DNA of 64,000 bases from Warburgia ugandensis (Eukaryota; Streptophyta; Magnoliopsida; Canellales; Canellaceae), in the NCBI GenBank assembly GCA_035236585.1, contig CP141139.1, positions 35,659,217 through 35,723,216 on the forward strand, in the 5' to 3' direction. This document shows, in pieces, positions 50,819 through 63,708 of this stretch (positions within the stretch are counted from its first letter, which is position 1; every line of letters starts with the position of its first letter). Under the pieces are notes generated by a model. It saw only the letters and a program-made list of their open reading frames with translations. It ran no database searches and was not told where the DNA came from. Both the position numbers and the translations under genes were made by a program.

Positions 50819-53800
50819 AGAAAATTTCATCCTCAAAATGTAAATGCATATATACCTCTAAGGAAAGAGCTCTGGGTGGTTACGCCTCATCTCGTCTTCC
50901 GTCTCCCATGTAGCCTCTTACGCCGAGTGATGCTGCCAAAGGACCTTGACCAGAGGAATGGTCTTAGTCCTCAACTCCTGAATCTTGCTATCCAAGATTC
51001 GTATATGGCGCTCCTCAAATGTCAAGTTAGGTTGTACCTCTCTTGGAATCTACTTGAGTACATGGGATGGATACAGTACGTATTTTCTCAGCATGGAAAT
51101 ATGGAAGACATCATGTACTCCAGCCAACTGCATGGGCAAGGCTAACTGATAAGCAACAAGTCCAACTCTGCCCAGAATCTTAAAAGGACCAATGTATCTG
51201 AGGCTGAGCTTCCCCCTGACACCAAATCTCATCACTCCTTTCATAGGAGAAACTCTCAAAAAGACATGCTCCCCAACCTCAAACTCCAAGTCCTTCTGTC
51301 TCCTGTCGGCATAGCTCTTTTGGCGGTTGTGAGCATCAGTAGTCATCTCCGAACAAGTCAACCCTTCTCTGTGCACTACTCAATCAACTTGGACTTCACC
51401 ACTTGTCTCTTCCCCACATCACTCCAACACAAAGGAGACCGACAAGGTTTGCCATAAAGCACCTCAAAAGGCGCCATGCCGATACTCGCGTGGTAGCTGT
51501 TATTATATGCAAACTCTACTAGTGGCAAATGCTCATCCTAGCTACCCCTCCAATCCATGACACAAGCCCTCAACAGTCTGAATGGTCCTCTCAGATTGGC
51601 CATCCGTCTGGAGATGGAATGCGGTACTAAATCTCAACCTCGACCCCAAAGCCTCCTACACACTTTGCCAGTACTTCAAGATGAATAGTGTGTCTTAATA
51701 TGAAATAATCGTCAAAGATACTCCATGTAAGCTTACGATCTCCCTCACATACAGCTTGGCCAAGCTATCCACAGTCTGCGTCTATCTGATGGGGAGGAAA
51801 TGGGTAGACTTCGTCAATCTATCAACTACAACCCATATCATGTCATGCCCGCCAGCAATCCTTGGCAGGCCCACTATAAAATCCATATAAGGTGGTTCCA
51901 CTTCCACTCTAGAAGGTCTAATGTCTGCAACAACTTCGATGGTCACTAATGCTCTGCCTTGACCTGCTAACAGGTCAAGCATTGTGCCACACTCACTAAC
52001 ATCCCTCTTCATCCCATTCCACCAAAAATGTCATCTAAGATCCTAATACATCTTCGTACCTTCGAGATGAATAGAATATAGGGACTGGTGCATCTCCTAG
52101 AGCAAATCATGTCTCAACTGATCATCTGTAGGCACCACCAATCTGCCCTTATACTTGACACCTCCATCAAGACCTCTGGAAAATTTGGCCTTATCGGCCA
52201 TGTTCTATGTCTCAGTATCACTCATCTGTGCCTAAAGGATCCTATCAAGAAACCTAGATCAAGTTGAGAGGTTAGCAATCATCACTCTCAACTTTCTACT
52301 CAAGGCATCAACTACAACGTTGGCTTTCCCCAGGTGGTAATTGTATGGTAAAGTCAAATTCCTTGAGGTACTCCATCCATCTCCATTGCCTCATGTTCAG
52401 ATCGCTTTATGTGAAGAAATACTTGAGGCTTTTCTAGTCAATGTATACCTCAAATTTCTCACCATATAAATAGTGTCTCCAGGACTTCAACGTGAACACT
52501 ACTGCTGCCAACTCTAAATCATGGGTTGGGTAGTTTACCTCATGCGTCTTCAGCTGTCTCGACGCATAGGCGATAACCCTCTCATGCTGCATCAACACCG
52601 CTCCTAAACCTCTACCTAATGCATCACCAAACATCACATAACCACCTGAACCTGAAGGTAGGGCCAGTACTGGAGCGGTAGTCAACCTCCTCTTGAGATC
52701 TTGAAAGCTTTCCTCACAAGCATCAGTCCAAACGAACCTAGTGTCCTTCCTAATGAAGGTGGTCATGGGCAAGGCGATCCTTGAGAACCCCTCAATGAAT
52801 TATTAGTAATAACCAACCAAACTGAGAAAACTACGAGTCTTTGTCACTATCATAGGCCTCTCCCAAAGCAAAGTGCCTCCACCTTAGTAGGTCCATGGCC
52901 ACACCATCCTTGAACACCACGTGCCCCAAAAATTGCACATGTCCTAACCAGAAGTCACACTTACTGAGCTTTGTATACAAGAGATGATGGCAAAGCGTGT
53001 CCAACACAGTGTGAAGATGCTCCTTGTGGGACTCGTGGCTAGGAGAGTAGGTCAGGATATCATCCACGAAGACAATCATGAATTGGTCTAAATAAGCCTG
53101 AAATACCCTATGCATCAAGTCTATGAACACTACAAATGCATATATCAAACCAAAGGGCATCACCAAAAACTCATAGTGGCCACACCGACTCCTAAACGCG
53201 ATCTTAGGGATATTATCCTCCCTAGTCCTCAACTTGTGGTAGCCTGAACTCAAGTCAATCTTAGAGAATACCTGTGGCGACTGCAACTGATAAAACAAGT
53301 CTTCAATACGAGGCAAAGGATATCGATTCTTCACAGTAACACTGTTCAGTAATCAGTAGTGTATGCACAACCTCAAAGACCCATCCTTCTTCTTAACGAA
53401 GAGGACTGGTGCTCCCCAAGGAGACCCACTTGACTTGATGAAACCCTTATCCAAAAGCTCCTTCAACTATACCTAGAGCTCTCTCAATTTGTAGGGGTCA
53501 TCTTGTACGGCGCCTTAGAGATAGGTGTTGTGCCAGGCACCAAGTCTATGGTAAAATCAATCTCCCTACATGGGGGTAGTCCTAGCAGCTCATTTGGAAA
53601 TATATCAGCATAATCTCGAACCACATCTATCTCCTCAATCCGTGGCTACTCACTGTCAATCGCCATGATGCAAGCCAAGAACTCTCGGCAGCCTCGAGTG
53701 TAACACCGAGCTGCTCTCATGGCTGAGAGAACACAAAGGCTACTAATGCTCCTCCTGCCCTAGACTACGACCGCTGGTTGATCTGGTACACAACATCTGA

Positions 53801-55464
53801 TATGCTTCTTACGGCAATCTATCGTAACCCAAAATGTCACTAACCAGTCCATCCCAAGATAATGTCATAATCCACCATATCTAAAAGAATAAGGTCAGCA
53901 TCCATCCTAACACCTGATATCTCCATTGGTACCCTCTCGAGGTACTTTGTAGCCTCCACTGTCTCTCCTGTTGGCATCAATACATCTAACCCAAATGTTA
54001 ACTCATACATGCGCAAGTCGAGGCATGATGCAAATGTATATGAAATAAATGAATGTGTAGACCCCGAGCAAAAAAGAAATCTAACATATCTATCAGGTAC
54101 CAGGAAAATACCTTCCACCACCTGGTTCGAGGCCTGTGCCTGCCTCGAGGTAATAGTGAAGACGCGTCCCTGACTACACAGCGGTACCTCTGTAGTGGCA
54201 TCTATCCTCACTGCCCATCTCTCTGACCTCTCAGGCAGTCTCTCATCGCATGCCCTACCTCACCATAGTCGTAACATCCGAATGGCTGTCCCGGCTGGAA
54301 AGGCTACTGTCGCTGCTGGTGGTGGTGGAACTGTTGTGGGCCCTGATGCTGACGGCCCTGTCCTAGGCATGCTCGCCCCATGTGTTGGTCTTTACAAAGA
54401 GGGCACACTCTCCTGCCTTGACCTCTCCTATGTCTAGGAGGGTACTACTGGTTAGGGCCCCCCTGATGATGTGTGGACATGAAGGGCCTCTTGCCCTTAA
54501 AGGACTGACTCATCTCACTGCTCCATACCAGGCCTCTCTCAAGCATGGAATCCATGTCTACTACCTGTCTCACCATGGTCGGGTGTGCAATAAGTACCTT
54601 GTGTCTCAACTGCTACATCAACCTGTCAACAAATCTATCCATCGCCTTCTACTCTGAGGCAAATGGGGCAGATGCAAATCTCCATAGTCTAGTGAATTAG
54701 TTCAAATACTGCTGAACCGTCATACTCCCCTATGCTAATGTAGTGAATTCCATCTTCATAACATGTAGGGCATGAGGAGGGAAGTACTGCTTGTCAAAGA
54801 TCCTCCTAAAATCCTCCCTTAAGAGTGGTGTTGAGCATGGAGGGCGTGTCTACTATTGAGTCTTCCACCAAAACTCAGCCTCTCCAATCAATAAGTATGT
54901 CGCTAGTCTAACCTGATCCTCAGGTGGGACCTCTATCCCCTCAAAGGCCTTCTGTACCTCAAATAGTCATCTCTCTGCCACCGTTGTATCTCCTTCCCCA
55001 CGAAAAGTGAGTACCATCCTCTGAAACCTCTTGAGCTACTTAGCCAATGAAACGTGTGTGCTCGAGGATCCTCCCTTTTTAGCTCCTAGCATAGAAGCTA
55101 TCGGTACTAGGCGGGATGACTGTATTGACGTGTCCTCCTAGACTGCTGCAGTCATCGCTGGGTGGGCAGAGTGCATAGCCTGCATTTTTGCTCGGATCTG
55201 TTGTGTAATCTGCTCAGTGAGACATGGCATAAGGCCCTAAACTACACATGCTACTACATCTGCCTCTTAATCCCCTTGCCCTGGTGTCGCGGTAGGGGTA
55301 GCAACTAGTGGAGCAGGGGTAGACCTAGTCCTCCATCGAGAAGCCATCTATTAACAACCCAATAACACATTATATAAGTATTTCTCCTATCTCTGTCTAA
55401 CTCATGAACATATGAGTTGTAACTCTAATTGGACCCTTAAAGTGGTGATAATGGAATAAACCTA

Positions 55465-55479
55465 GGCTTTGATACCGAA
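55465..55479 (-). promoter_or_regulatory. Primer-binding site of the chromovirus
   Basis: The minus strand reads CGGTATCAAAGC right after the 5' LTR, close to the methionine-tRNA consensus TGGTATCAGAGC. Confidence 0.75.
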
Positions 55480-55480
55480 C

Positions 55481-56242
55481 TGTGACACCCCTGGTTTTTA
55501 TAAACCTTTTTCCCAAACTAATAATAATAATATGTTTTTAAGAAAAATGGATGGGATCCTTGAAAATGAAAATTAAAAATCTATAAATTTTGCACAATGT
55601 TAAAAGAATTAACCGAAAACGAAAACCTCGAGGGTCAACCCCATTCCAAAACTGCAACAATAAATAAAATAAAATCCAAATACTCTGAGCATGTTAGATT
55701 TAAAGCCATGATAAATACACAAGATGAGTAAAGACAATAATAAATCAAGTCAAAAAGCCACCAGGTTCCATCCATGATCACCATAACAGCTACATCTGTA
55801 ATTAAGCGTTCACTACACCATGGTATGGGTCCAATCTACCCAAATATGTAAACATCCAAGTAAAGTCCCAAAGGTCTAATACAAGTCTAAGAGATGTACA
55901 CTAATCTATCTCCGAATACAAAAACTAGATAGTCCCAAATCAATGTTACTCCACCCGCTTTCCTTTCCGGTTATCGCGCTCCAAATCTAAGGCATTGCAA
56001 AACAAAGCAATGCCTCAGCAAGCTATACTTATGTAGGTGATCGCATTCAATTAAAGCTTAATAAAATCATGGTGATAGCATTTAATTAGAGCTTAATAAA
56101 CTCACGTGGCGGTCTCTCATGGTAACAACACATTTTCCCTGGGAAATTAGGGAAGAACAATGCCATGACTGCTAGTGGTGTATGGGCGCTGTCAGTGGAA
56201 AGGGAACAATATTGTTACTGTGGGTAGACCTCCGTCGTTATA
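55481..56242 (-). repeat. 5' LTR of the chromovirus (short)
   Basis: 55481 to about 56121 matches 47530 to about 48225 closely, including the stem-loop at 55988-56017. It is far shorter than the 3' LTR, yet its outer end meets the GATGT target duplication. Confidence 0.85.
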
Positions 56243-59200
56243 GATGTGCCCTTCATGTACCGTAATATCCACTTCACGACTTCCTAATGATCTTTGCCTA
56301 GATTTGAAAGAAATCTGCTCACGACTCCTACTGCATGAGTAATATCCGGCTTGTGCACACCAGTGCATACATCAGACTCCCAACTGCTAATGAGTAGGGA
56401 ATCTTAGCCATCCTATCAGTATCATGTGGTGTTGAGGGACACATCTTCTTGCTTAATTTGAAATGATTGCCTAGTGGAGTGTTGATTGGCTTGGCACTCT
56501 CCATGTTGAACCTCTTGATTACTCGTTCAACTTATTTTTCCTATGACAACCACAACTTCCTTGTTTTTCTGTCACGTGTAATCTTTATCCCCAAAATCTA
56601 CTGAGTTGACCCTAAGTCTTTCATGTCAGAAGACATAGATAACTCTCTCTTCAACCTACTGATCATGGTCCTATCAACATGTCATCTACATAGAGTAGTA
56701 GAATGACAAATTTACCCTCAAGTAATCTCTGGACGTACAAATACTAATCTGCAACTGTTCTTTTGAAACCTTAACTCGTCATGAATGAGTCAAACTTCTT
56801 ATACCATTGTCTTGGTGCTTGTTTTAAGCCATAAAGACTTTTCTTCAACTTGCATAGTAGATGCTTCTTCTTTTTGACTTTGAAACCCTCTGATTGTTCC
56901 ATGTATATCTCCTCCTTGAGATCTCCATGTAGAAAAGTTGTCTTAACACCCATCTGTTCAGGCTCCAAGTTGTGTCTTACCGCCAATCTGAGTATAATCC
57001 TAATTGATGTCATCTTCACTACTAGTGAAAAGATCTCGTCAAAGTCTATTCCTTTCATCTACTCAAAACCTTTGACAACCAATCGCTCTTTATACTTGAC
57101 TGGTTCTCCATTGCCTCCTCTTTTCACCTTGAAGACCCACTTGTTCTTCAGTGCTCTTTTCCCCTTGGGAAGTATCACTAGCTCAAATGTCTGATTTTTC
57201 TTTAATGAGCTAATTTCTTCTTACACAGCTTGCACCCATTTGCCCTTGTCCTCATGCGCCAGGGCTTGTTGAAAATTCTCTGGCTCCCCCTCATTAGTGA
57301 GCATGATATATTCTGATTCGAAACATTTCTGTGATGGAATTAGAATATGTCCTTTTGTTAACATCTTTGGTTGAGCTTCTGCTTCAAGCTGAGGTGATGA
57401 TTCAACATCTGATGTTATAACATCTTCTAGTATAGGGGACTGATGCTCCCCTTGCTCGAACTCCTCTGCCTCTGGTTCCATTTCTGGTGCAGCTTCTAAG
57501 TCGATTTGAATGGGTGCTGAATCTGGTACTAAAGCTAGAGTGCCAGTATCTTTAGCCTTTCTTGGATCTTCATAGAACTGATTCGCCTGAAATATTACAT
57601 CTCTACTACGGATGATTCTTCGCGTCTCAGGGTCTTATAATCTGTATTCAAATTCTTCATCTCCATAACTGATGAAGATACATGGGGTAGATTCCAGGTC
57701 TAGCTTTTGTCTCATCTCTTTGGATACATGTACAAAAGCTCTGCACCCCAATACCCTTAGGTGTGCATAGGTCACTTTCTTGCTGGTCCACTTCTATTCT
57801 GGAACTTCGAAGTCAAGTGGTGCTAGTGGTGACCTATTGATCAAGTAGCATGTGGTCTTCACAGCTTCACCCCAGAATGGCTTAGGTAGCTCAACCATAC
57901 TGAGCATGCATCTTACTCTCTCCACAATGGTTTGGTTCATCCTCTCAGCTACTCCATTGTGCTATAGGGTACATGGAACTATCTTCTCATGTCGAATGAC
58001 GTGTGCTGCGCAATACGCCCTAAACTCTTTTGATGTGTATTCTCCGTCATTGTTTGTTCTGAGGCTCTTGAGCTTCTTTCCAGTTTGTTGCTCCACCATC
58101 GCATGGAATCTTTTGAAGCATTCAAATACCTGTTCTTTATTCTTTACAAAGTATACCAATACCCTCCTAAATGCATCATCTATAAAAGTTACAAAATATT
58201 TGTTCCCGCCCAATGACTCTACTTCCATGGGATCACATACATCCGAGTACACCAAACTCAAAATAAATAGTAATTGCATGGATTAAGAGCTATACCTTTG
58301 GCTAGTTTGATGAGCTACTTCTTTACAAGTATGAACAGACCTTTCTCTCCCATGTGGCCGAGTCTTCTATGTCAAAGGTTTGAAGATCCTTCATCCTCCA
58401 CTATGTTAAGGCTGTCTTTAGATAGTACAATGTGCTGCATATGTGTCCTTTAGCACGATCATAGCGCCTTTCATCAATTTCCAGGTACTATTGCCAAAGT
58501 AGTTTGTGTAGCCTTGTTTGTCAAGAGCCGGGACTGATATCAGATTCAGTCTCAGTTCTTGTATGTGTTGCACATCCTTGAGTACTACTATGTAGCCTAT
58601 GTTTGTCTTTATCTGCACATCATGGATCCCAACTATTCTTGAGGAATTGTCATTCCCCATCTTCACAGTGCCAAGTCTCCTTCTTTGTATGTGATGAAGA
58701 AGTCTTTGTGTGGAGTAGCATGATAGGAAGCTGCTATGTCTATCACACACTCTGCTTCGCTCTTGATTACGTGCAGGCATGACTCTTCCTTTGTAGTGAG
58801 CACTGCTATGTCCTGAGCAATGGAGACTATTGTCTCATCATTGTACTCCTTTGGCTTGCCATAACCCATCTCTTTCTTCAATTTTTGAGAATCTCTGTTC
58901 ATATGCCCTAGAATGCCACAATGGTAACACTTGAACTGTCCTCTCGGTTGACTTTTTAATCTGTTGCGAGTCTGCGATCTCCCTCTTGACTTGCTCTTGC
59001 TCCTACCCCTTTGCATGTCTCTCCCAGTGTGCTTGTTTTCTATTACCAAGGCATGTGTCTGGTCTATGCCAACTTCTTTCCTTCTGTCTCCTCAATGAAT
59101 AGCGTCTTTGACCATAGGCATGGTCAATTTTTCTTCTGGTGCTGAGTTACTGAGTGAAATTACCAGTGTCTCCTAGCTTTCAGGTAGTGAGCTCAGCAAT

Positions 59201-59699
59201 AATAGAGCTTGCCATTCATCTCCAAGTTGTAATGCCACTGTTCCTAGCTGATTTACTATATTTTGAAATTCGCTGGTATGTTCAACCACAGTCATTCCAC
59301 TCCTTAGCTTTAGATTAATAAGCCTTTTTTATCAACAAGGCCTTGTTTCGAACAGTCTTAGCCTGATACATATTCTCTAACTTTTCCTAGAGAATATAGG
59401 CATTTTCTTCTTGAGCAACGTGGTGAAATACGTTGTGATCAATTCACTGTCGGATCTAACCTATGGTTTTCTTATTCATTTTTATCTAGTCTTTTTCAGA
59501 AACTCCCTTAAGTCTTTTTCCATGATCATCTAAAGGACCATGAAGATCTTTGTAGTACAAAAGGTCTTCCATTCTAGGTTTTCACAGCGTATAATTAGTG
59601 GCGTTTAATTTTATCATGGCTCTAACCACGATATTTACAAAACTCGTCTCATCCAAGGTTTCAAACTTTATTTCTATATTTTCTAAGTAGAATTGGGAA

Positions 59700-60612
59700 G
59701 AATGGAGTGTACAAATGAGTCCAAAACAGTCAAAACCCTTAGGAAGGGTATTTTTCACAATTTTAGGGGTGCCCTAAATTTTCTGTTTCGGGGGTGTCCT
59801 TATCAATTTAGGTGGTACTGATTGAGCACGTAGGGGTGCCCCCTGTAATTTTGCATGGTTCTGTTTCAAACCGTAGATAGGGTGTCGTTATCAATTTTTT
59901 GGTCTGTATGTCGGGCGGTAGGGGGTGTCTTTATCAAACAGGCGTCTAAGTTTTTGGACACCTAATATAAAAGATAAAGTTCAGAAGAGAAAAAAAACCT
60001 AACCTTCTCTTCTCTCCTCTTAGTGCAGTGTGCGGCAGCTTGCTCAGCCGCTTCCCTTGGTTGAGGTAGCAATCTAAGCTGTTACTAGGTGCGTTGCTCT
60101 CCGGCAAAGGGTTTTTCAAGTAGATCATTCTCCGGGGCGGCTTTCTCGGATTGTACCATCAGTGGGTGATCCTCCATTATGATGATCTTCCGGCAAAGGT
60201 TTTTGAGAGTGTGGAAGTCTCCGAAGAGGTGGATCTTCTGAGATAAGTGTCGCCTTCCTTTTCGTTTCCTTTTTTTCTTCTTCTTCTTTCAGTTTCTGTT
60301 GGTAGTTGCCGACCGGCCAAAACCAAGCTTCCCTTTCCTCCTTTTAGGTCTGTATAAGGGTTTTCAATCAACTTTTCCACTAGCTGGCCGAAAACCCCTT
60401 TCCTCTCTTCTTTTTTTCTCTTTCAAATCTACCGACAATGGGGGTTTCTGGATGATTTTTCTACCAACTGGCTAAACCTTTTTTCCCCTTCTTTCTTCTT
60501 CTTCTTCCTAACGAGGAGATCGTTGACCTGGAGTCTTTTTCTCTCTCCCTCTGTTCCGGCTACAGCAACAAGGGGTTCCAATCGGGTTTTTCTCTGGTCG
60601 ACCAGAACCCTA
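59700..60612 (-). other. Leader region of the Tork-like Copia (inner part)
   Basis: Lies between gag and the solo LTR, with no supported coding frame. CT-rich patches (60240-60300, 60480-60550) recur. With 62851-63357 it forms a leader of about 1.4 kb. Confidence 0.6.
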
Positions 60613-62850
60613 TGTAATGACTCAAATTTTTCAATATTATTATATCACTTTTACAATCACGATCAATCATGATGTTTGGTTTGTTTATTTTGAAAATTAA
60701 TATACGGTTAAATCACCTAAATAAATGGTTAGATGTTTTAATTTAATTAAAATATGAAATAAAGGAATTTGTGAGCAAAGTCAGTGTAATTAGATTCTAC
60801 ACTCAAAATGGAATCCAACCCCTCAAAGAACACTAAAAACGGAGCTTGTATGACAAAGTTATGGACGTTTAAAGACCAAAGATAGTTTTGTAATTTAAAC
60901 TTAAAAAACGAAAAAGACTTGAAAATGCAGGGGGTCGTACCATCATGCCTGTATATAGCCGTAAGGAGCGGCGGCACCGCCATTGGGCAACACTGCCTTT
61001 GCAGGCTATAAAGCATGCTTTTCCCCTCCTCTCCGATCATGTTTTCCAGACTACTTTGTGCTAGGGTTTTCGGCAAAAATCGAAAAACCCTCCTTCAGTT
61101 TTCCCTGCAAATTTCGACAACGGCCAGGCCTTTCCTTTGGGCCATCCATTCCCTTCTCTTCTCGTCCCCATTTTCCCCCTGGAATCACCAAAAAATGGGT
61201 CTCTCCCCCCCTCGTATTTTTCGGCGACCTGGGATGCAGGCAAAGGAAAAGGGCACCGCACCACCAGAAAGAGGGCATCTCTGACTACCTAAGTAAGCCC
61301 CATCTCCCTCTCTGTCTCCCCTTCGTCGTTCCCCTAGAATTAGGCCGGATCTAGCATTTCCCGGCCAGAGAATCAGTCAAGGAAGACGAGTTTGTTCCAG
61401 AACCCTCACCCGGCTATCCTAGGGGCGTGGTGTGCGACACGCGCCTGGGGCACGGTCCCTGGCACCAGGGTGCGCAAGTGCCAGAGAGCAATGATATGCA
61501 CGCACCCATGCCAAAGACACGTCCAGCGACACCATCCAGGACGAGCACCCTAGCGCGTAGCTCGGGTATGTGCACACATGCAAACGCGATCCTTGTTCGA
61601 CCAGGACGCACACGCGTCCTGGGAACCATGACGCGTGGGCCCGGTATGGACAAATATGGTTCGTCCGTAGGTTAGCAACACTAAAACTGCAATTACGGAG
61701 GCTATATAAGTCTAATTGACGATTTGAAAGAATCGTTGTGTCCGTATTGATGACGTAGACCTAATGAGACTATACAAGTTCGGGTTAGAGGCATATTTCA
61801 TATGACTATAGTCTAAACCCTATAGAGATTGCATAGATCTATAGAATCAAAGATGATCAAACTTTATAGATTGATTTGTTGGGTCTATTAGGAGACCAAT
61901 ATGCCTAGATCCACTCTAAGTTACAGACTTGTTCTAGGCATCAAGGACAGGTGACCTGGAGGTCTGACTAGGAAATCGAACCGTTCAATGACACAATCTT
62001 GATGACATGAAAGAGATTAAAGGCAATCTAATCATTAGATGTTAATAGTATACGTGAGATCTAGCCTAAAAGCGTATTAAGAAAGGACTTATAGATTCTA
62101 AAAAGCAGATCTAGCCGTTAATCTAAGTAATGATCCATAAAGGTTGGAAAATAATACTTGAATCCTTGTTATTAATTTATATTCAAGGTTTCACAAAGGT
62201 AACTCAGGATTGAGTAATGAAGAATACAATTTAAGGAACATCGAGGTAGGTAGTCTAATACTATTATATTTTTAATGCATGTCCAAATGTACTTAATTTG
62301 TAGGTAGTCTGAGACTACTAAGTTTTTAAATGCTTACACAAAAAGGAATTACTGATGTTTTAAATGGAAAGCTCTTAAATTTATACATATTGCATGTCGT
62401 GTTTTCAAAATAGTAATATCAGATCACCTACTAAGTATGAGGAATACTCATCCAAATATATTATTTTTACAGATTAGCCCAAAAAGGCCAAAAAGGATTA
62501 GAAGAGACCCCAGGACATGTTGGTGTCACGATCAAGTAAAGAAGGAAGAGACACGTATGAATGTAAGTAGACTCTTTACCTTTTGGACATGTATCTGTAA
62601 TTATTATAGTTGGACTGTGCACTGTGACTGGATAGACCTGGGAAGACATTTATGGTTTTCTTCATTTTTCAGAATTTTCTTATTCATCTTGAAAGAAAAT
62701 GACACTCGGGGTTTTCAAAATTGAATTTAAAATAAAAGATTTTTTGCTGCATTGCATTGTTTTCCAAAATTGATTTCAAATAGGGATCGATCCCGCTTTA
62801 GGAATTAGTTATTGCATTTAAAAATGCATGGGAAAACCTGGGTCATCACA
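60613..62850 (+). mobile_element. Solo long LTR inside the Copia leader
   Basis: Starts TGTAATGACTC, ends GGGTCATCACA, with CCCTA (60608-60612) and CCCTC (62851-62855) beside it, one mismatch. A conserved block (about 61700-61770) resembles 353-410 and 35325-35390 of the other LTR family. It has a CpG-rich block at about 61420-61640. No coding domain. Confidence 0.85.
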
Positions 62851-62855
62851 CCCTC

Positions 62856-63357
62856 ATGCCCCTCCTTATTTTGATTTTTTCGGCGAGAAGTCTTACCAGA
62901 GAATGGTTCTCCAACTTAGGCAAAGTCTGATCTTGGGTCAGTTTCTGATAGACTGATCTGGATCGCTCGATCTAAGTGATCTGGGTCGTTATCCGAACGA
63001 TCTGAGTCATTCGATGGTCAAGCGATCTGAGCCCTCCAATCTAACGTTTTCCTATGATTTGGGTTTACACTCGGCCTGGATCTGAACAGGATCTGGCCCA
63101 GGATTGTCTGTGTCCAAACGTAGTCTGGGCTTGGACTTGAGCTAGGCCGCACCTGGGCTGGTTCTAAGCGTTGATTTGGGCCGTACTAGGCCCAAATCTG
63201 GACATGGATCTGGGCCACTCCTGGTCCAAGTCTAGATGTGGATCTGGGCCGCACTTGACCAGATTCCAAACGCAGATCTGGGCTGCTCCTGGCCCAGATC
63301 TAATCTATCTCCTGCATTGCTGGTACTGTTTCTGACAATCTTCTTCTGTGTTCACTT
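62856..63357 (-). other. Leader region of the Tork-like Copia (outer part) with degenerate repeats
   Basis: From about 63060 to 63310 a string close to GATCTGGGCC recurs every 40-60 bp in a degenerate way. No coding frame. The primer site follows at 63358. Confidence 0.6.
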
Positions 63358-63369
63358 GCTCTGATACCA
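63358..63369 (-). promoter_or_regulatory. Primer-binding site, initiator methionine tRNA
   Basis: The minus strand reads TGGTATCAGAGC, the standard plant retroelement site complementary to the initiator-methionine tRNA end, two bases after the 5' LTR. Confidence 0.92.
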
Positions 63370-63371
63370 CT

Positions 63372-63708
63372 TGTTAGGCGCAGTAGTTAGGATCCAAATC
63401 ATACAGAAACGCAATCACACACAAAATACAAAAAGGGTTTACATGGTTCGGCTATGTATAGCCTACATCCACGAGAGGAGGAGAATATCTTCACTATGAG
63501 AAAGGATTACACGCGTTCTATTCTAATGATTTTGGCTCTTCCTCTGGTCTTATTTATAGAGGCTAGAGGTGGTGAAAAGTTTCCTAGTAGGATTCTAATC
63601 CTACTTTCCTTGTCCATCTCTAATTAGGACTCCTAATCAAATTAAGATTACATTTAACTGACTTGCCTGCAAAATCTTCGGGCGTGATTATGGGGATGGA
63701 CTCCATCA
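63372..63708 (-). repeat. 5' LTR of the Tork-like Copia
   Basis: Matches 46645-46991. A TATTTATAGAGG string near 63550, TATAAATA on the minus strand, is the likely promoter. Confidence 0.93.

Larger units (their letters stand above)
47530..56242 (-). mobile_element. Tekay/Del chromovirus (Ty3/Gypsy), GATGT duplication
   Basis: GATGT flanks at 47525-47529 and 56243-56247, inside RNase H of the Copia, which reads on across the two sides. Minus-strand order: 5' LTR (55481-56242), primer site, short leader, gag from an ATG at 55347, protease (about 53840-54211), reverse transcriptase (52850-53450, with FVDDILTYS), RNase H (52434-52770), integrase (about 51300-52330), chromodomain (50860-51050, with TIPLVKVLW), purine tract, 3' LTR (47530-50803). 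Chromodomain, long LTRs and methionine primer site fit Tekay/Del. Coding parts are broken by many changes. LTR stretches that align differ at roughly 6-7% by eye, younger than the Copia around it, as the nesting demands. Confidence 0.92.
46645..63708 (-). mobile_element. Tork-like Copia with both LTRs, ATTAC duplication, nested inserts
   Basis: LTRs at 46645-46991 and 63372-63708 begin and end TG...CA on the minus strand. ATTAC flanks at 46640-46644 and 63709-63713. Element order on the minus strand: 5' LTR, primer site, ~1.4-kb leader, gag with zinc knuckle (near 58900-58960), protease (about 58680-58770), integrase (57850-58370), reverse transcriptase (56640-57200), RNase H (56248-56600, resuming 47529-47030), purine tract, 3' LTR. 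A chromovirus sits at 47530-56242 and a solo LTR at 60613-62850. By eye the LTRs differ at roughly 9% of sites, a few million years at grass rates and more at slow woody rates. Coding parts carry several breaks. Confidence 0.92.

Noticed and set aside
56126-56242. Separate small DNA transposon because of the CCGTCGTTATA end
   Set aside because: The outer end meets the GATGT duplication of the chromovirus exactly, and no inverted partner is seen at the other side.
61414-61675. GC-rich open frames on both strands
   Set aside because: They overlap the CpG-rich block of a solo LTR, in which several frames are open by composition.
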